Shown: piece by piece, positions 18,306-27,976 of the stretch | How positions within the stretch are numbered: position 1 is the stretch's first letter | How the letters are laid out: each line of letters begins with the position of its first letter | Source of the DNA: Clostridiales bacterium DTU023 | GTDB taxonomy: Bacteria; Bacillota; Clostridia; Saccharofermentanales; DTU023 | Direction: 5' to 3' | Assembly (NCBI GenBank): GCA_001512945.1 | Contig: LFTF01000127.1 | Location: 1-38,083 of the forward strand | Length of the DNA stretch: 38,083 bases | The notes under the pieces: generated by a model | The model's input: the letters and a program-made list of their open reading frames with translations, nothing else | The model's database searches: none | What the model was told of the DNA's origin: nothing | Position numbers and translations under genes: made by a program

Positions 18306-20930
18306 TTATTTGCGTGGATATCTGAGAGCCGACTGCGCAGCCGCTAGTTTTGCGATCGGAACACGGTAAGGTGAACACGAAACGTAATCAAGGCCAAGAA
18401 TCTGGCAGAACTCCACGGATGACGGATCGCCTCCGTGCTCGCCGCAGATGCCGAGCTCGAGCTCAGGTTTCGTTTTTCTGCCCAGCTCTACCGCAGTTCT
18501 CATCAAAGCACCCACGCCGACACGGTCAAGCTGTGCCGTCGGGTCTACTTCGAATATACCCGCCTGATAGTATGTCTCGAGAATTTTGCCCGCGTCATCG
18601 CGTGACAAACCATAAGTCATCTGAGTCAAGTCATTGGTGCCAAAACTAAAGAAATCTGCCTCCTCCGCAACCTCATCGGCTGTCAAGCATGCGCGCGGGA
18701 TCTCTATCATGGTGCCGACCCAATATTTAAGAGGCTGTCCAGAGTCTGCGATCAGACGGTCTGCCGTCGTCTTAATAGTACGATTAACGAATTCAAGCTC
18801 TTTAACTTCACAGATCAAGGGAACCATGATCTCCGGCTTTACCACGATGCCCTCGGCCGCAGCCTGCAGAGCCGCGCCTATGATGGCCTCCGTCTGCATC
18901 TCGGCAATTTCAGGATAGCTAACGGCAAGACGGCAACCACGGTGACCGAGCATCGGGTTGAGTTCGTGGAGTTCATTGATGATTTCTTGAAGGCGCTCGT
19001 AAGTGATATCAAGTTCATCCGCGAGTTCTTTGATCTCCCCTTCAGCAGTTGGCAAGAATTCGTGAAGCGGCGGATCCAATAGACGGATGATTACGGGCAG
19101 TCCGTCCATAACTCTGAACAAGCCAAGAAAATCTTCCTGTTGCATCGGCTTGATCTTGGCTAACGCTTTGCGTCTGTCAGCTTCGTTGCGGGCAACGATC
19201 ATCTGGCGGAACAAGAAGACACGCTCCGCCTCAAAGAACATATGCTCTGTGCGTGTAAGCCCAATCCCTTGTGCGCCAAGGTCGCGCGCCACTTGCGAGT
19301 CGTGGGGCGTGTCAGCATTGGCGCGAACGGTCATGTCACTTATCTCGTCCGCCCATTCCATAATGGTCTGGAAGTTGCTAGACATTTCTGCTTTGACGGT
19401 CGCGATGCTGCCTTCGTAGACGATGCCGGTCGAGCCATCAAGTGAGATGAAATCATCACATCCAAAAACTCGGCCACTGATTGTCATGGTTTGATTGGAC
19501 GCGTTAATCAACGCTTCCGAGCAACCAGATACACAGCATTTGCCCATGCCGCGTGCGACAACGGCTGCATGCGACGTCATGCCGCCGCGAGCTGTCAAGA
19601 TGCCCTCTGCCGCGTTCATTCCCTGGATATCCTCGGGCGATGTTTCCTCGCGGACAAGGATGACGGGACGTTTCGCCTCTTTGGCAGCAGTCGCCTGCTC
19701 CGCTGTGAAGGCAATCTGTCCGGTCGCCGCACCAGGCGATGCGGGTAACCCCTTCGCAATACGCGTCGCAGCTTCAAGTGCGTTCGGATCAAATGTGGGA
19801 TGCAAAAGAGCGTCAAGTTGCTTGGGATCAATACTCAACAACGCTTCCTCACGAGAGGTCAGACCTTCAGCCACGAGATCAACAGCGATCTGTAGCGCGG
19901 CAGTCGCAGTTCTCTTGCCGTTTCTTGTCTGTAATATGTATAATTTTCCATTTTCAATCGTGAACTCAAGATCTTGCATATCGCCATAATGGCGCTCTAA
20001 CTGTTGCGTGATGTCGGCAAACTGTTGGTAGATTTCGGGCATCTGCTCTTGAAGATGATCGATCGTGAATGGTGTGCGAACGCCAGCGACGACATCTTCG
20101 CCCTGTGCATTCATTAGGTATTCCCCGTAAAGCTTATTCTCGCCAGTGGCCGGGTTCCTTGAGAAGGCGACACCGGTTCCCGATGTGTCTCCCATGTTCC
20201 CGTATACCATCTCCTGGATGTTAACAGCCGTGCCCCAGCGGGCAGGGATATTGTGCATCTGGCGGTAATAGACAGCGCGCTCTGTATTCCATGAACGGAA
20301 TACAGCCTCAACAGAAAGAATCAATTGTTCTTTGACATCCTGTGGAAACGATTCGCCTTTTTCGCGCAAGTAAATCTCTTTAAATTTGGATACGATGAGC
20401 TCAAGATCATCGGCGTCAAGTTCAAGGTCAGTCTGAACGCCTCGTTCTTTTTTGACTTGCTCAAATGCTTGTTCGTAGAACGAACGCGAAATATCCATGA
20501 CAACATCCGAGAACATCATGATGAACCGACGATAGCTGTCGAACACAAAACGACGGTTGTCCGTGAGTTTTGCGAGCCCATCAGCCACGGCATCATTCAT
20601 GCCAAGGTTCAGCACCGTGTCCATCATGCCGGGCATAGAAGCACGGGCACCGGAACGGACAGATAAAAGTAACGGGCGTTCGGGATCACCGAACACTTTG
20701 CCCGCGAGCTGCTCCATTTCAGCAAGCGAGCTGAAAATCTCATCCTGAATTTCAGGTGTAATTGTCATCTGGTCGCTGTAGTATCGGTTGCAAGCCTCAG
20801 TTGTGACAATAAATCCGTTGGGCACAGGTAGCCCCAATCCGACCATTTCGGCCAGATTAGCACCTTTGCCTCCGAGAAGGTTACGCATCGAAGCATCGCC
20901 TTCAGAAAACATATAGACATATTTCGTCAT
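18306..20930 (-). CDS. ppdK: Pyruvate, phosphate dikinase
   Basis: MTKYVYMFSEGDASMRNLLGGKGANLAEM; ARGGMTSHAAVVARGMGKCCVSG (catalytic His); C-terminal PEP-binding domain. Start chosen after AGGAGGATTTGAA. Confidence 0.97.
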   Translation of the reverse strand: MTKYVYMFSEGDASMRNLLGGKGANLAEMVGLGLPVPNGFIVTTEACNRYYSDQMTITPEIQDEIFSSLAEMEQLAGKVFGDPERPLLLSVRSGARASMPGMMDTVLNLGMNDAVADGLAKLTDNRRFVFDSYRRFIMMFSDVVMDISRSFYEQAFEQVKKERGVQTDLELDADDLELIVSKFKEIYLREKGESFPQDVKEQLILSVEAVFRSWNTERAVYYRQMHNIPARWGTAVNIQEMVYGNMGDTSGTGVAFSRNPATGENKLYGEYLMNAQGEDVVAGVRTPFTIDHLQEQMPEIYQQFADITQQLERHYGDMQDLEFTIENGKLYILQTRNGKRTATAALQIAVDLVAEGLTSREEALLSIDPKQLDALLHPTFDPNALEAATRIAKGLPASPGAATGQIAFTAEQATAAKEAKRPVILVREETSPEDIQGMNAAEGILTARGGMTSHAAVVARGMGKCCVSGCSEALINASNQTMTISGRVFGCDDFISLDGSTGIVYEGSIATVKAEMSSNFQTIMEWADEISDMTVRANADTPHDSQVARDLGAQGIGLTRTEHMFFEAERVFLFRQMIVARNEADRRKALAKIKPMQQEDFLGLFRVMDGLPVIIRLLDPPLHEFLPTAEGEIKELADELDITYERLQEIINELHELNPMLGHRGCRLAVSYPEIAEMQTEAIIGAALQAAAEGIVVKPEIMVPLICEVKELEFVNRTIKTTADRLIADSGQPLKYWVGTMIEIPRACLTADEVAEEADFFSFGTNDLTQMTYGLSRDDAGKILETYYQAGIFEVDPTAQLDRVGVGALMRTAVELGRKTKPELELGICGEHGGDPSSVEFCQILGLDYVSCSPYRVPIAKLAAAQSALRYPRK

Positions 20931-21012
20931 TTCAAATCCTCCTAAAGATTGGTTATTCATCGAATACCGGTCCTAGTTGTCCGGTAACAATAAAAAATAT
21001 CATGGGCCGGCA

Positions 21013-22407
21013 TTATGGTAAATCAAATTTCCCGGCGAAATAATCTGTGAGTTGATCGATCGGGAGACGAATCTGCTCCATCGAATCGCGTTCACGGACA
21101 GTGACAGCGTGATCTTCCAGCGAATCAAAATCGAACGTCACGCAATACGGCGTTCCGATTTCATCTTGACGTCGGTAACGACGACCAATCGACTGACGGT
21201 CATCATATTCGCACAGATAATGACAGACGAGATTGTGATAAACCTCTTCCGCGCCCTCTCGCAATTTATTGGAGAGCGGCAGTACAGCTATCTGAACGGG
21301 CGCAAGTGCCGGCAGTAAACGAAGTACTGTTCGCGTATCCCCGTTATCGAGTACTTCCTCATCATATGCCTCGGAAAGAACAGCAAGCAATAAGCGGTCT
21401 ACGCCAAGCGACGGTTCGACGACATACGGAATATATTTTTCATTGGTTTCGGGATCAAAATAGCGCAGATCTTCCTTGGAATGTTCAATATGTTGCTTGA
21501 GATCGTAGTCTGTGCGATCGGCAATTCCCCACAACTCTCCCCAACCAAAGGGATAACGATATTCAATATCGGTTGTCGCCAGCGAGTAAAATGAAAGTTC
21601 TTCCTTGTCATGATCGCGGAAGCGGAGATTTTCCTCAGGGATTCCCAAATCGATAAGCCATTGATTGCAAAATGAGCGCCAATAATCAAACCACTCCAGA
21701 TCTGTCCCCGGTTGGCAGAAGAACTCAAGTTCCATCTGCTCAAACTCACGTGTCCTGAAGATAAAATTGCCTGGCGTGATCTCATTTCGGAACGCCTTGC
21801 CTATCTGGGCAATCCCGAAAGGAATCTTGCGTCGTGACGTGCGCTGTACGTTGCGAAAATTAACAAAAATCCCCTGCGCCGTCTCGGGACGCAGATAGAG
21901 CTGTGAAAGATTGTCTTCCGTCACTCCTTGGAATGTCTTAAACATCAAATTGAACTGCCGGACATCGGTGAAGTCATGCTCACCGCAAACAGGACATCCG
22001 ATTTCGTGCTCTCTGATGTATCCGTGGTATTGATCATTGGTCCATCCGTCAACTGGAAAATCAATGTCTTGTTTGGCGTTCCATTCAACAATCAGCTGAT
22101 CGGCACGAGATCTCGCGTGGCATTTCTTGCAGTCGATCATCGGATCAGAGAACCCGCCTACGTGACCGGAAGCAATCCAAATATCTGGATTCATTAGAAT
22201 GGCGGCATCAAGACCCACATTCAGCGGGCAGGTTTCTACAAAACGTTTCCACCAAGCTGCTTTGATCCGTTGCTTGAGTGTGGTGCCATAAGGACCATAA
22301 TCCCATGAATTGGCAAGACCTCCGTAAATTTCTGAGCCCTGATAAATAAAGCCGCGATTTCCGCATAAAGTAACAATTTTCGCTAGTGCGTGCGGTGTTT
22401 TAGTCAT
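21013..22407 (-). CDS. glyS: Glycyl-tRNA synthetase (homodimeric type)
   Basis: Class II aaRS motifs; [51 protein letters not shown]. Confidence 0.96.
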   Translation of the reverse strand: MTKTPHALAKIVTLCGNRGFIYQGSEIYGGLANSWDYGPYGTTLKQRIKAAWWKRFVETCPLNVGLDAAILMNPDIWIASGHVGGFSDPMIDCKKCHARSRADQLIVEWNAKQDIDFPVDGWTNDQYHGYIREHEIGCPVCGEHDFTDVRQFNLMFKTFQGVTEDNLSQLYLRPETAQGIFVNFRNVQRTSRRKIPFGIAQIGKAFRNEITPGNFIFRTREFEQMELEFFCQPGTDLEWFDYWRSFCNQWLIDLGIPEENLRFRDHDKEELSFYSLATTDIEYRYPFGWGELWGIADRTDYDLKQHIEHSKEDLRYFDPETNEKYIPYVVEPSLGVDRLLLAVLSEAYDEEVLDNGDTRTVLRLLPALAPVQIAVLPLSNKLREGAEEVYHNLVCHYLCEYDDRQSIGRRYRRQDEIGTPYCVTFDFDSLEDHAVTVRERDSMEQIRLPIDQLTDYFAGKFDLP

Positions 22408-22478
22408 GCATTCTCCAGTCCATCTAATTCTGCACTGGTTTATTTAGTGCGATTCTCTATCTTCGTGCCACGAACGGA

Positions 22479-23018
22479 TCATTGTGCTTCTATTTCAGAA
22501 GACTCTTCTTCGTCAGCATCATCTTCTTTGTCAGGTTGATCGGCTTGCGTTTCGTCTGCCTGTGCGATGGCTTCCTCAGCCGCTTTCCGCTCTTCTTGTT
22601 CGAGTTGTGTGACGTGACTGATCAAACGCTCCGCAATAAGAGAAGCATCTTCAACCGAAATACCGGCTTTCTCGAAGATTTCCTCGTTGGCTTGACGATC
22701 GGCCTGCCGCATAAACCGGCTGTGCTCTTCCATGCGCTCTTCTTCTTCTTTGGCACGATTTTCGCGCATAGCGGCTTCACGCGCTGCGATAATCGTCGGA
22801 TGCTCAGGAACAACAACATCCAGCTTGCCGTAACGGTAGACCACTGAACCGGCTCCGATTTCTTCACAAGCCATCGTTACCCGACTAGGTGTCTCTAAGT
22901 TAATAGTTGGACATGCGCCCGAGGTAAGTTGTCGTGCACGCCGCGCCGCCAACATGGCAAGCACGTACCGGTTTTCGGCGCGCGGCAGTAATATTTCTGT
23001 TGCGGGGTGAGTTAACAT
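22479..23018 (-). CDS. rpoZ: DNA-directed RNA polymerase omega subunit with long charged C-terminal extension
   Basis: RYVLAMLAARRARQLTSG...INLETPSRVTMACEEIGAGSVVY matches omega; position between glyS and gmk supports this. Confidence 0.82.
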   Translation of the reverse strand: MLTHPATEILLPRAENRYVLAMLAARRARQLTSGACPTINLETPSRVTMACEEIGAGSVVYRYGKLDVVVPEHPTIIAAREAAMRENRAKEEEERMEEHSRFMRQADRQANEEIFEKAGISVEDASLIAERLISHVTQLEQEERKAAEEAIAQADETQADQPDKEDDADEEESSEIEAQ

Positions 23019-23072
23019 ATGAAACTCCTATTCAAAATGCGATTGTTCATCTCTAATTCTAAAAAAACCATA

Positions 23073-23100
23073 ACCTTATGAATTATACAGTTTATAAGGT
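23073..23100 (-). terminator. Possible weak terminator overlapping the gmk stop codon
   Basis: Minus strand: ACCTTAT-N14-ATAAGGT inverted repeat, then TATGG and a T7 run. The T run is displaced 5 nt from the stem. Confidence 0.35.
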
Positions 23101-23712
23101 ACATTCGTCAACAAAAAACCTTGAAACACGCCGCTTCTCTGCTTTGACGATAGCTCTGATATCGGATGCGGTGTCTGCTATGACATCATTAATAACCCAG
23201 TAATCAAATAAATTGATTCGACCAAGCTCTTCACGTGCGGTGGCCAATCTGCTTTCAATAGCCTCCTCTGACTCGGTACCTCGAGCAAGAAGCCTGTCCC
23301 GCAGCGCTTCCTCTGTTGACGCTGTGATAAAGATAATTATAGCGTTCGGACATTTGCGCTTGAGCTCGAGTGCACCATTAACCGTAAGATCAAGCAAAAC
23401 ATCAATATTATCTTGGATCATGCGATCAATCGGAGCGCTAGGCGTTCCGTAATATTCGCCACAGTATGTGTCATATTCGAGAATGTCACCCCGCCGCGTC
23501 AATTCCTCGAAACGGTCTTTGGTTGTAAAATGGTATGCGATACCGTTGTGTTCACCTTTTCTTGGCTGACGTGTCGTCATGGAGACTGAGTGGAAAAAGC
23601 GCGGGTCCTCCTCACGTAACGCATCGATGATTGAATTCTTTCCGACACCCGAAGGTCCCGTCAAAACAACCAGTAGGCCGCGTTGGTCTAAACTTTGCTC
23701 ATATGTCACCAT
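23092..23712 (-). CDS. gmk: Guanylate kinase
   Basis: Start MVTYEQSLDQRGLLVVLTGPSGVGKNSI (after GAGGAGGCATCAC); SVSMTTRQPRKGEHNGIAYHF. Confidence 0.95.
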   Translation of the reverse strand: MVTYEQSLDQRGLLVVLTGPSGVGKNSIIDALREEDPRFFHSVSMTTRQPRKGEHNGIAYHFTTKDRFEELTRRGDILEYDTYCGEYYGTPSAPIDRMIQDNIDVLLDLTVNGALELKRKCPNAIIIFITASTEEALRDRLLARGTESEEAIESRLATAREELGRINLFDYWVINDVIADTASDIRAIVKAEKRRVSRFFVDECTL

Positions 23713-23971
23713 GTGATGCCTCCTCTTCCTGCGACGATAGCATCTCGAGCGGAAGCTCATCCGGTTGGATGGCGGACAAAACGACGTGGTCGCTGTCCAT
23801 GATGAGAACCGACATTGTTTTTCGACCTCCGGTAGCGTCGACGAGCGCACAACGCTCGCGTGCATCCTGAATAAGCCGTCTTGCCGGCGCGGAATCGGAT
23901 GTCACCACAGCGATTAAACGCGACCTTGCGACAAAATTGCCATACCCTACTGGGACCATATCGTAAGACAT
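23699..23971 (-). CDS. remA: RemA / DUF370 family regulator
   Basis: MVPVGYGNFVARSRLIAVVTSDSAPARRLIQDARERCALVDATGGRKTMSVLIMDSDHVVLSAIQPD; located between yicC and gmk. Confidence 0.9.
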   Translation of the reverse strand: MSYDMVPVGYGNFVARSRLIAVVTSDSAPARRLIQDARERCALVDATGGRKTMSVLIMDSDHVVLSAIQPDELPLEMLSSQEEEASHGDI

Positions 23972-23980
23972 AAGATACCT

Positions 23981-24868
23981 CTATTCCAGATTCTGCACCT
24001 GTTCACGGATTTTTTCGAGCAGTGTTTTCATGGTTACCACTGCCTGTGTTATTGATAAATCATTGGCCTTAGATCCAATCGTATTGACCTCGCGCAGGAT
24101 CTCTTGAATCAGAAAATCGAGTTGGCGTCCGACAGCAGCATCCGACCGCAACCCCTGTTCAAGCGCCTCCAAATGCGCCTCCAAACGGATAATCTCTTCG
24201 TCGACAGAGGCACGGTCCGCGAATAGGGCCGTTTCCGCGAACAGTCGCTGGTCATTGTACCATTCAGGTCTGTTTTCTTCGAACAACTCCTCTGCTCTTA
24301 GCAGGAGCTTTTCCCTGTAATGGAGTGGCACCTCAGGCGCTCTTTTCGCAATCTCACAAACACTTGTTCGCAGCTCGCTGCATTTTACCAGCAAATCAGC
24401 CGATAGGTGCGCCCCTTCTTCTTCACGCGACCGGTTGAGTTCAAGTAGTCCGGCATCAAGCGCTTCAACAATCTGTTTCTCCAGCTCCAAGTCTTCCTCT
24501 TCACTGTCTTCTTTGCTGAATACTCCTTCGCGGGATGCGAGCAGCGTTGTCAGATCACTGCACGGCTGTCCCGTAAGCGCTTCAAGTTTTCGCAAGGCCG
24601 ACAAGTACGATTCTGCGAGTGATTGGTCAAAAACAATACGAGAGTTGTGCGAACCACCCGTCTCATCTGTTACCTTTATTTCCACTCGCCCCCGGTCAAG
24701 CACCTGCTGTGACCGTGCCCGGACAAGCGGTTCAAATGCTGATAACGCGGAGGGCAAGCGGACGGAAACATCGAGATAGCGGTGGTTAACCGAGCGGCAT
24801 TCCACCCTGATAACACGACCGTTAGTTGTCGATAGCCCACTTCCATATCCTGTCATGCTTTTTGGCAT
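23981..24868 (-). CDS. yicC: YicC family protein (stress-induced endoribonuclease family)
   Basis: PKSMTGYGSG...VECRSVNHRYLDVSVRLP; C-terminal GRQLDFLIQEILREVNTIGSKANDLSITQAVVTMKTLLEKIREQVQNLE. Confidence 0.94.
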   Translation of the reverse strand: MPKSMTGYGSGLSTTNGRVIRVECRSVNHRYLDVSVRLPSALSAFEPLVRARSQQVLDRGRVEIKVTDETGGSHNSRIVFDQSLAESYLSALRKLEALTGQPCSDLTTLLASREGVFSKEDSEEEDLELEKQIVEALDAGLLELNRSREEEGAHLSADLLVKCSELRTSVCEIAKRAPEVPLHYREKLLLRAEELFEENRPEWYNDQRLFAETALFADRASVDEEIIRLEAHLEALEQGLRSDAAVGRQLDFLIQEILREVNTIGSKANDLSITQAVVTMKTLLEKIREQVQNLE

Positions 24869-24890
24869 ATTATTTCTCCTTACGCCTATT

Positions 24891-25661
24891 TTACGAAATC
24901 ATGCCGCCGCTCGGTTCCACGTCAGCGATGCATAGCTGCCCGTCATCTCCGATTAAAAGCGGACGGAACTTAAGCTGATCCGACGCCGTCATGATGTAGC
25001 GGACAGATCCAACTAACGGGCTACTACTATAGTAAGGCGCGTGGTGATGAATATGTCCAAATAAACACACATCAACTTGCGATTTTTCTAGTTGTTCACT
25101 GAGAGCAGACGGTGTCCCTTTTTCGGAAATCGGGGGATAATGCATCAATGCAACAGTCTGGCGACTAGTTGTCCACTTTTTGCGAAGCTTTTCAAGCCCT
25201 TGAAGAGAAAGATCGAGACGGATCTTCTCGCGGTTAAAGACTTTTTCGGCAGCGGCATCGAACGCCTCGTCCGTTGGCAATAACCAACCGCGTGTACCGC
25301 AAATATCAAAACCTGCTTGTGTGATCGCGTCATTTCTCAAAAATTGAAGTGTCGACAATCCCTTTTCCTCGCAAAACATCTCCATCTTACGCAATGTCGT
25401 CCACCAGTAATCGTGATTACCACGTAGAAGAATCTTTTTTCCTGGCAGACAATCGATCAAACTCAAATCAGGAAGTGCTTCCTCCAGAGAGTTAGCCCAG
25501 GAGATATCACCTCCGATAAGTACAGTGTCATCGGCACCGACATCAACCGTCCAATGGTGAATGATCTTCTCTACATGATTATCCCATCGCGCTCCGAATA
25601 TATCCATCGGTTTATCGACGGCATGTGCGAGATGAAGATCTGACAGAGCATACAACCTCAT
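24891..25661 (-). CDS. Metallophosphoesterase (COG1768-like)
   Basis: MRLYALSDLHLAHAVDKPMDIFG, VLIGGDISWA, ILLRGNHDYWW, VCLFGHIHH. Confidence 0.9.
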   Translation of the reverse strand: MRLYALSDLHLAHAVDKPMDIFGARWDNHVEKIIHHWTVDVGADDTVLIGGDISWANSLEEALPDLSLIDCLPGKKILLRGNHDYWWTTLRKMEMFCEEKGLSTLQFLRNDAITQAGFDICGTRGWLLPTDEAFDAAAEKVFNREKIRLDLSLQGLEKLRKKWTTSRQTVALMHYPPISEKGTPSALSEQLEKSQVDVCLFGHIHHHAPYYSSSPLVGSVRYIMTASDQLKFRPLLIGDDGQLCIADVEPSGGMIS

Positions 25662-27583
25662 GGTGATTTTCCCTCATTATCGGCTTTGCTGCCTTGGAAG
25701 TGATTATAGATTGTTTGCGCGACTTGGTCGGGGATACCCGCGACAGCCTTGATTTCCTCCAGCGTCGCGTCCGCAATATTTTTGCTGGACCCGAATGTTT
25801 CGATCAATTTTTTTCTGCGCGCCGGGCCTACACCCTGGATTGTTTCTAAGTCATATCGCATCGCGCGAGTATGGCGTTTCCGTTGATTGTGACGCAACGC
25901 GAATCGATGTGCTTCATCCTGGATAGCAGCCAATAAATGCAGCAACCCCAGTCTTCTTGCCCGATCTTCTTGCGTTTCATTTTCCAGGATGTCACGAGCT
26001 ACCGAAGTTGTTAAAAGCTCGATCGTATCTCCCGTCTGTAAGACGAGACCGCGCGTCCTGTGCCTTGTATCCTTGACCATCCCCGCAAGCTCGATGCTGT
26101 GATCCCGCGCGAGCGGAAGACATGAAGACACGTGCCCCCGCCCGCCGTCCAGGAGAATTAAATCGGGTCGGCTTCCAAAGCTTTCGTCATCAAGGCGCTC
26201 AAGCCTGCGTGTCAGAACTTCCTTCATCGAGAGATAGTCATCGATTCCATGAAATCCCTTGATACTGAAATGTCGATAAGAAGAGCGTTCGGGGCGTCCG
26301 TTTACAAAGGTAACCATGGAACCCGAGCGATCGCCTTTGCCAAGATGCGATACATCGTAAGCTTCAATGCGCGCAGGGGGATAGTCCAATCCAACAAGTT
26401 GGCCAAGATACTTGAGCGTATCAGTAACCGCCCGCGGATCCGATCCTCGTGACATGGAACGCCGTTCTAGTGCTTTTTCGGCGTTGTGGCGAGCCATCTC
26501 GATCAGCGCTCTTTTTTGCCCGCGAACAGGCTTTCGCAGGGTAACTGCTCCGCCGCGCTGTTGGCGCAAAAACTCATCGAGCAGCTTTTCATCCGGCAAA
26601 TCCGATTCAACGAGCACTTCTCGGGGAACTTGCCACGCCGCACGATACCGCTCACGTATAAATGAAGCGATGTATTCACCGTCCTCGCCTCCCATATCCT
26701 GTGCGAACACATGCACACAGCCTGTAACACGTCCGCCGCGAACCTCCAGCTTTGCGACAGCCACTTCATTTCCGTTTCGAGCAAGCGCAAGCGCGTCGCG
26801 GTCTCCTCCGGCCTGATCGACAACGCGCTGTTCTTCACGTAACCGCAAAACGGCATGCCATTTTTCTCGAATATCCGCTGCTCGCTCAAAATCGAGACCA
26901 TCGGCCGCCTCTTTCATTTCACTGTAAAAACGCCGAATCAATTCATCGGTTCGCCCTTCAAGAAATGAGCAGACCTCCTGCACCATGGAGCAATAATCTT
27001 CCTGGGATACTTTGTCGGCGCAGGGCGCCATGCAGCGTCCGATATGATGGTTGAGACATGGCCGCTCTTTGCCAATTTCGCGTGGAAGATCTCGTGAACA
27101 GCGACGTAACGGAAAAACCGTCTCCAATACCTTGAGCGCGCGGTTGATATCACCGGCAAGCCATGGCCCGTAATACCTGGCACCTTCTTCTACATCGTCA
27201 CCGACCCGAAAAGCTTTCATAACGCGTGGGTAGGGTTCCTGCAAGGTGACACGGATATACGGGTACTCTTTGTCGTCGCGCATGAGAATATTATAGGGGG
27301 ATTGGTGTTTCTTAATGAGCGTTGCTTCCAGGACCAGCGCTTCTAACTCATTTGCGCATAGAATCGTGTCATAGGAGGCAATCTTTGAGATCATGGACGC
27401 GATACGTTTGTCAACGTTGGGATTGGGGGTAAAATAATTTCTCAGGCGCTGTCGCAGTGAATTTGCTTTCCCGACATATAGAATAGAACCCGATTTGTCA
27501 CGCATAAGGTAAACACCGGGTTCTTCTGGTACTAAATCAAGTTGCGCGTCAAAGACGCCTTTTTGTTTGTTGTGGTCCGTCAT
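25658..27583 (-). CDS. uvrC: Excinuclease ABC subunit C
   Basis: GIY-YIG domain PEEPGVYLMRDKSGSILYVGKANSLRQRLRNYF, UVR motif, YDVSHLGKGDRSGSMV, C-terminal HhH. Confidence 0.96.
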   Translation of the reverse strand: MTDHNKQKGVFDAQLDLVPEEPGVYLMRDKSGSILYVGKANSLRQRLRNYFTPNPNVDKRIASMISKIASYDTILCANELEALVLEATLIKKHQSPYNILMRDDKEYPYIRVTLQEPYPRVMKAFRVGDDVEEGARYYGPWLAGDINRALKVLETVFPLRRCSRDLPREIGKERPCLNHHIGRCMAPCADKVSQEDYCSMVQEVCSFLEGRTDELIRRFYSEMKEAADGLDFERAADIREKWHAVLRLREEQRVVDQAGGDRDALALARNGNEVAVAKLEVRGGRVTGCVHVFAQDMGGEDGEYIASFIRERYRAAWQVPREVLVESDLPDEKLLDEFLRQQRGGAVTLRKPVRGQKRALIEMARHNAEKALERRSMSRGSDPRAVTDTLKYLGQLVGLDYPPARIEAYDVSHLGKGDRSGSMVTFVNGRPERSSYRHFSIKGFHGIDDYLSMKEVLTRRLERLDDESFGSRPDLILLDGGRGHVSSCLPLARDHSIELAGMVKDTRHRTRGLVLQTGDTIELLTTSVARDILENETQEDRARRLGLLHLLAAIQDEAHRFALRHNQRKRHTRAMRYDLETIQGVGPARRKKLIETFGSSKNIADATLEEIKAVAGIPDQVAQTIYNHFQGSKADNEGKSP

Positions 27584-27635
27584 CCGGGAGACTTTCCCTT
27601 CCGATGCCGTTAACCGGTCCCGTTTCAGTTCATTT

Positions 27636-27896
27636 TCACGAAGGTTCAGAACTCATATAGGTAAGGAGTTCCCGGATCGCAAAACTTCCGTCGTCGCCGT
27701 CGGCTGTGACTTCAAGGCGATCACCATTAGCGATACCAAGTGACAGCACGCCTAACAGGCTCTTCGCATTGGCCCGGCGTCCGTCTTTCGAGATATATAT
27801 GCTTGCATTGAAGTTGGACGAGATTTGAATCAGCATCGCGACCGCCTTCATCAGTGTTTGCTCTTTACAATGAAAGATAACATCTTCTCTCAACAT
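27636..27896 (-). CDS. HPr/Crh-like protein lacking the active-site histidine
   Basis: From MLREDVIFHCKEQTLMKAVAML: C-terminal KDGRRANAKSLLGVLSLGIANGD matches the HPr Ser46 region, but residue 15 is Leu. Confidence 0.82.
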   Translation of the reverse strand: MLREDVIFHCKEQTLMKAVAMLIQISSNFNASIYISKDGRRANAKSLLGVLSLGIANGDRLEVTADGDDGSFAIRELLTYMSSEPS

Positions 27897-27946
27897 ATCA
27901 GTTCTCCATTTCGGCGTTTCGCCGCCGATGCTGTAACGGTCCATCA

Positions 27947-27976
27947 AGTATAGCGAGTATCCCCACCTAATTTCAA
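27947..27976 (-). promoter_or_regulatory. Sigma-A-type promoter for the HPr-like gene (TTGAAA-N18-TATACT)
   Basis: Minus strand: TTGAAA (27971-27976), 18-bp spacer, TATACT (27947-27952). Confidence 0.75.

Noticed and set aside
20965-20986. TACCGG-N10-CCGGTA hairpin between glyS and ppdK as a terminator
   Set aside because: No T run follows on the minus strand; only a short 6-bp stem.
23019-23091. A-rich/T-run element downstream of gmk as a strong terminator
   Set aside because: The T run is offset from the stem and the stem is AT-rich, so it was kept only as a low-confidence feature.
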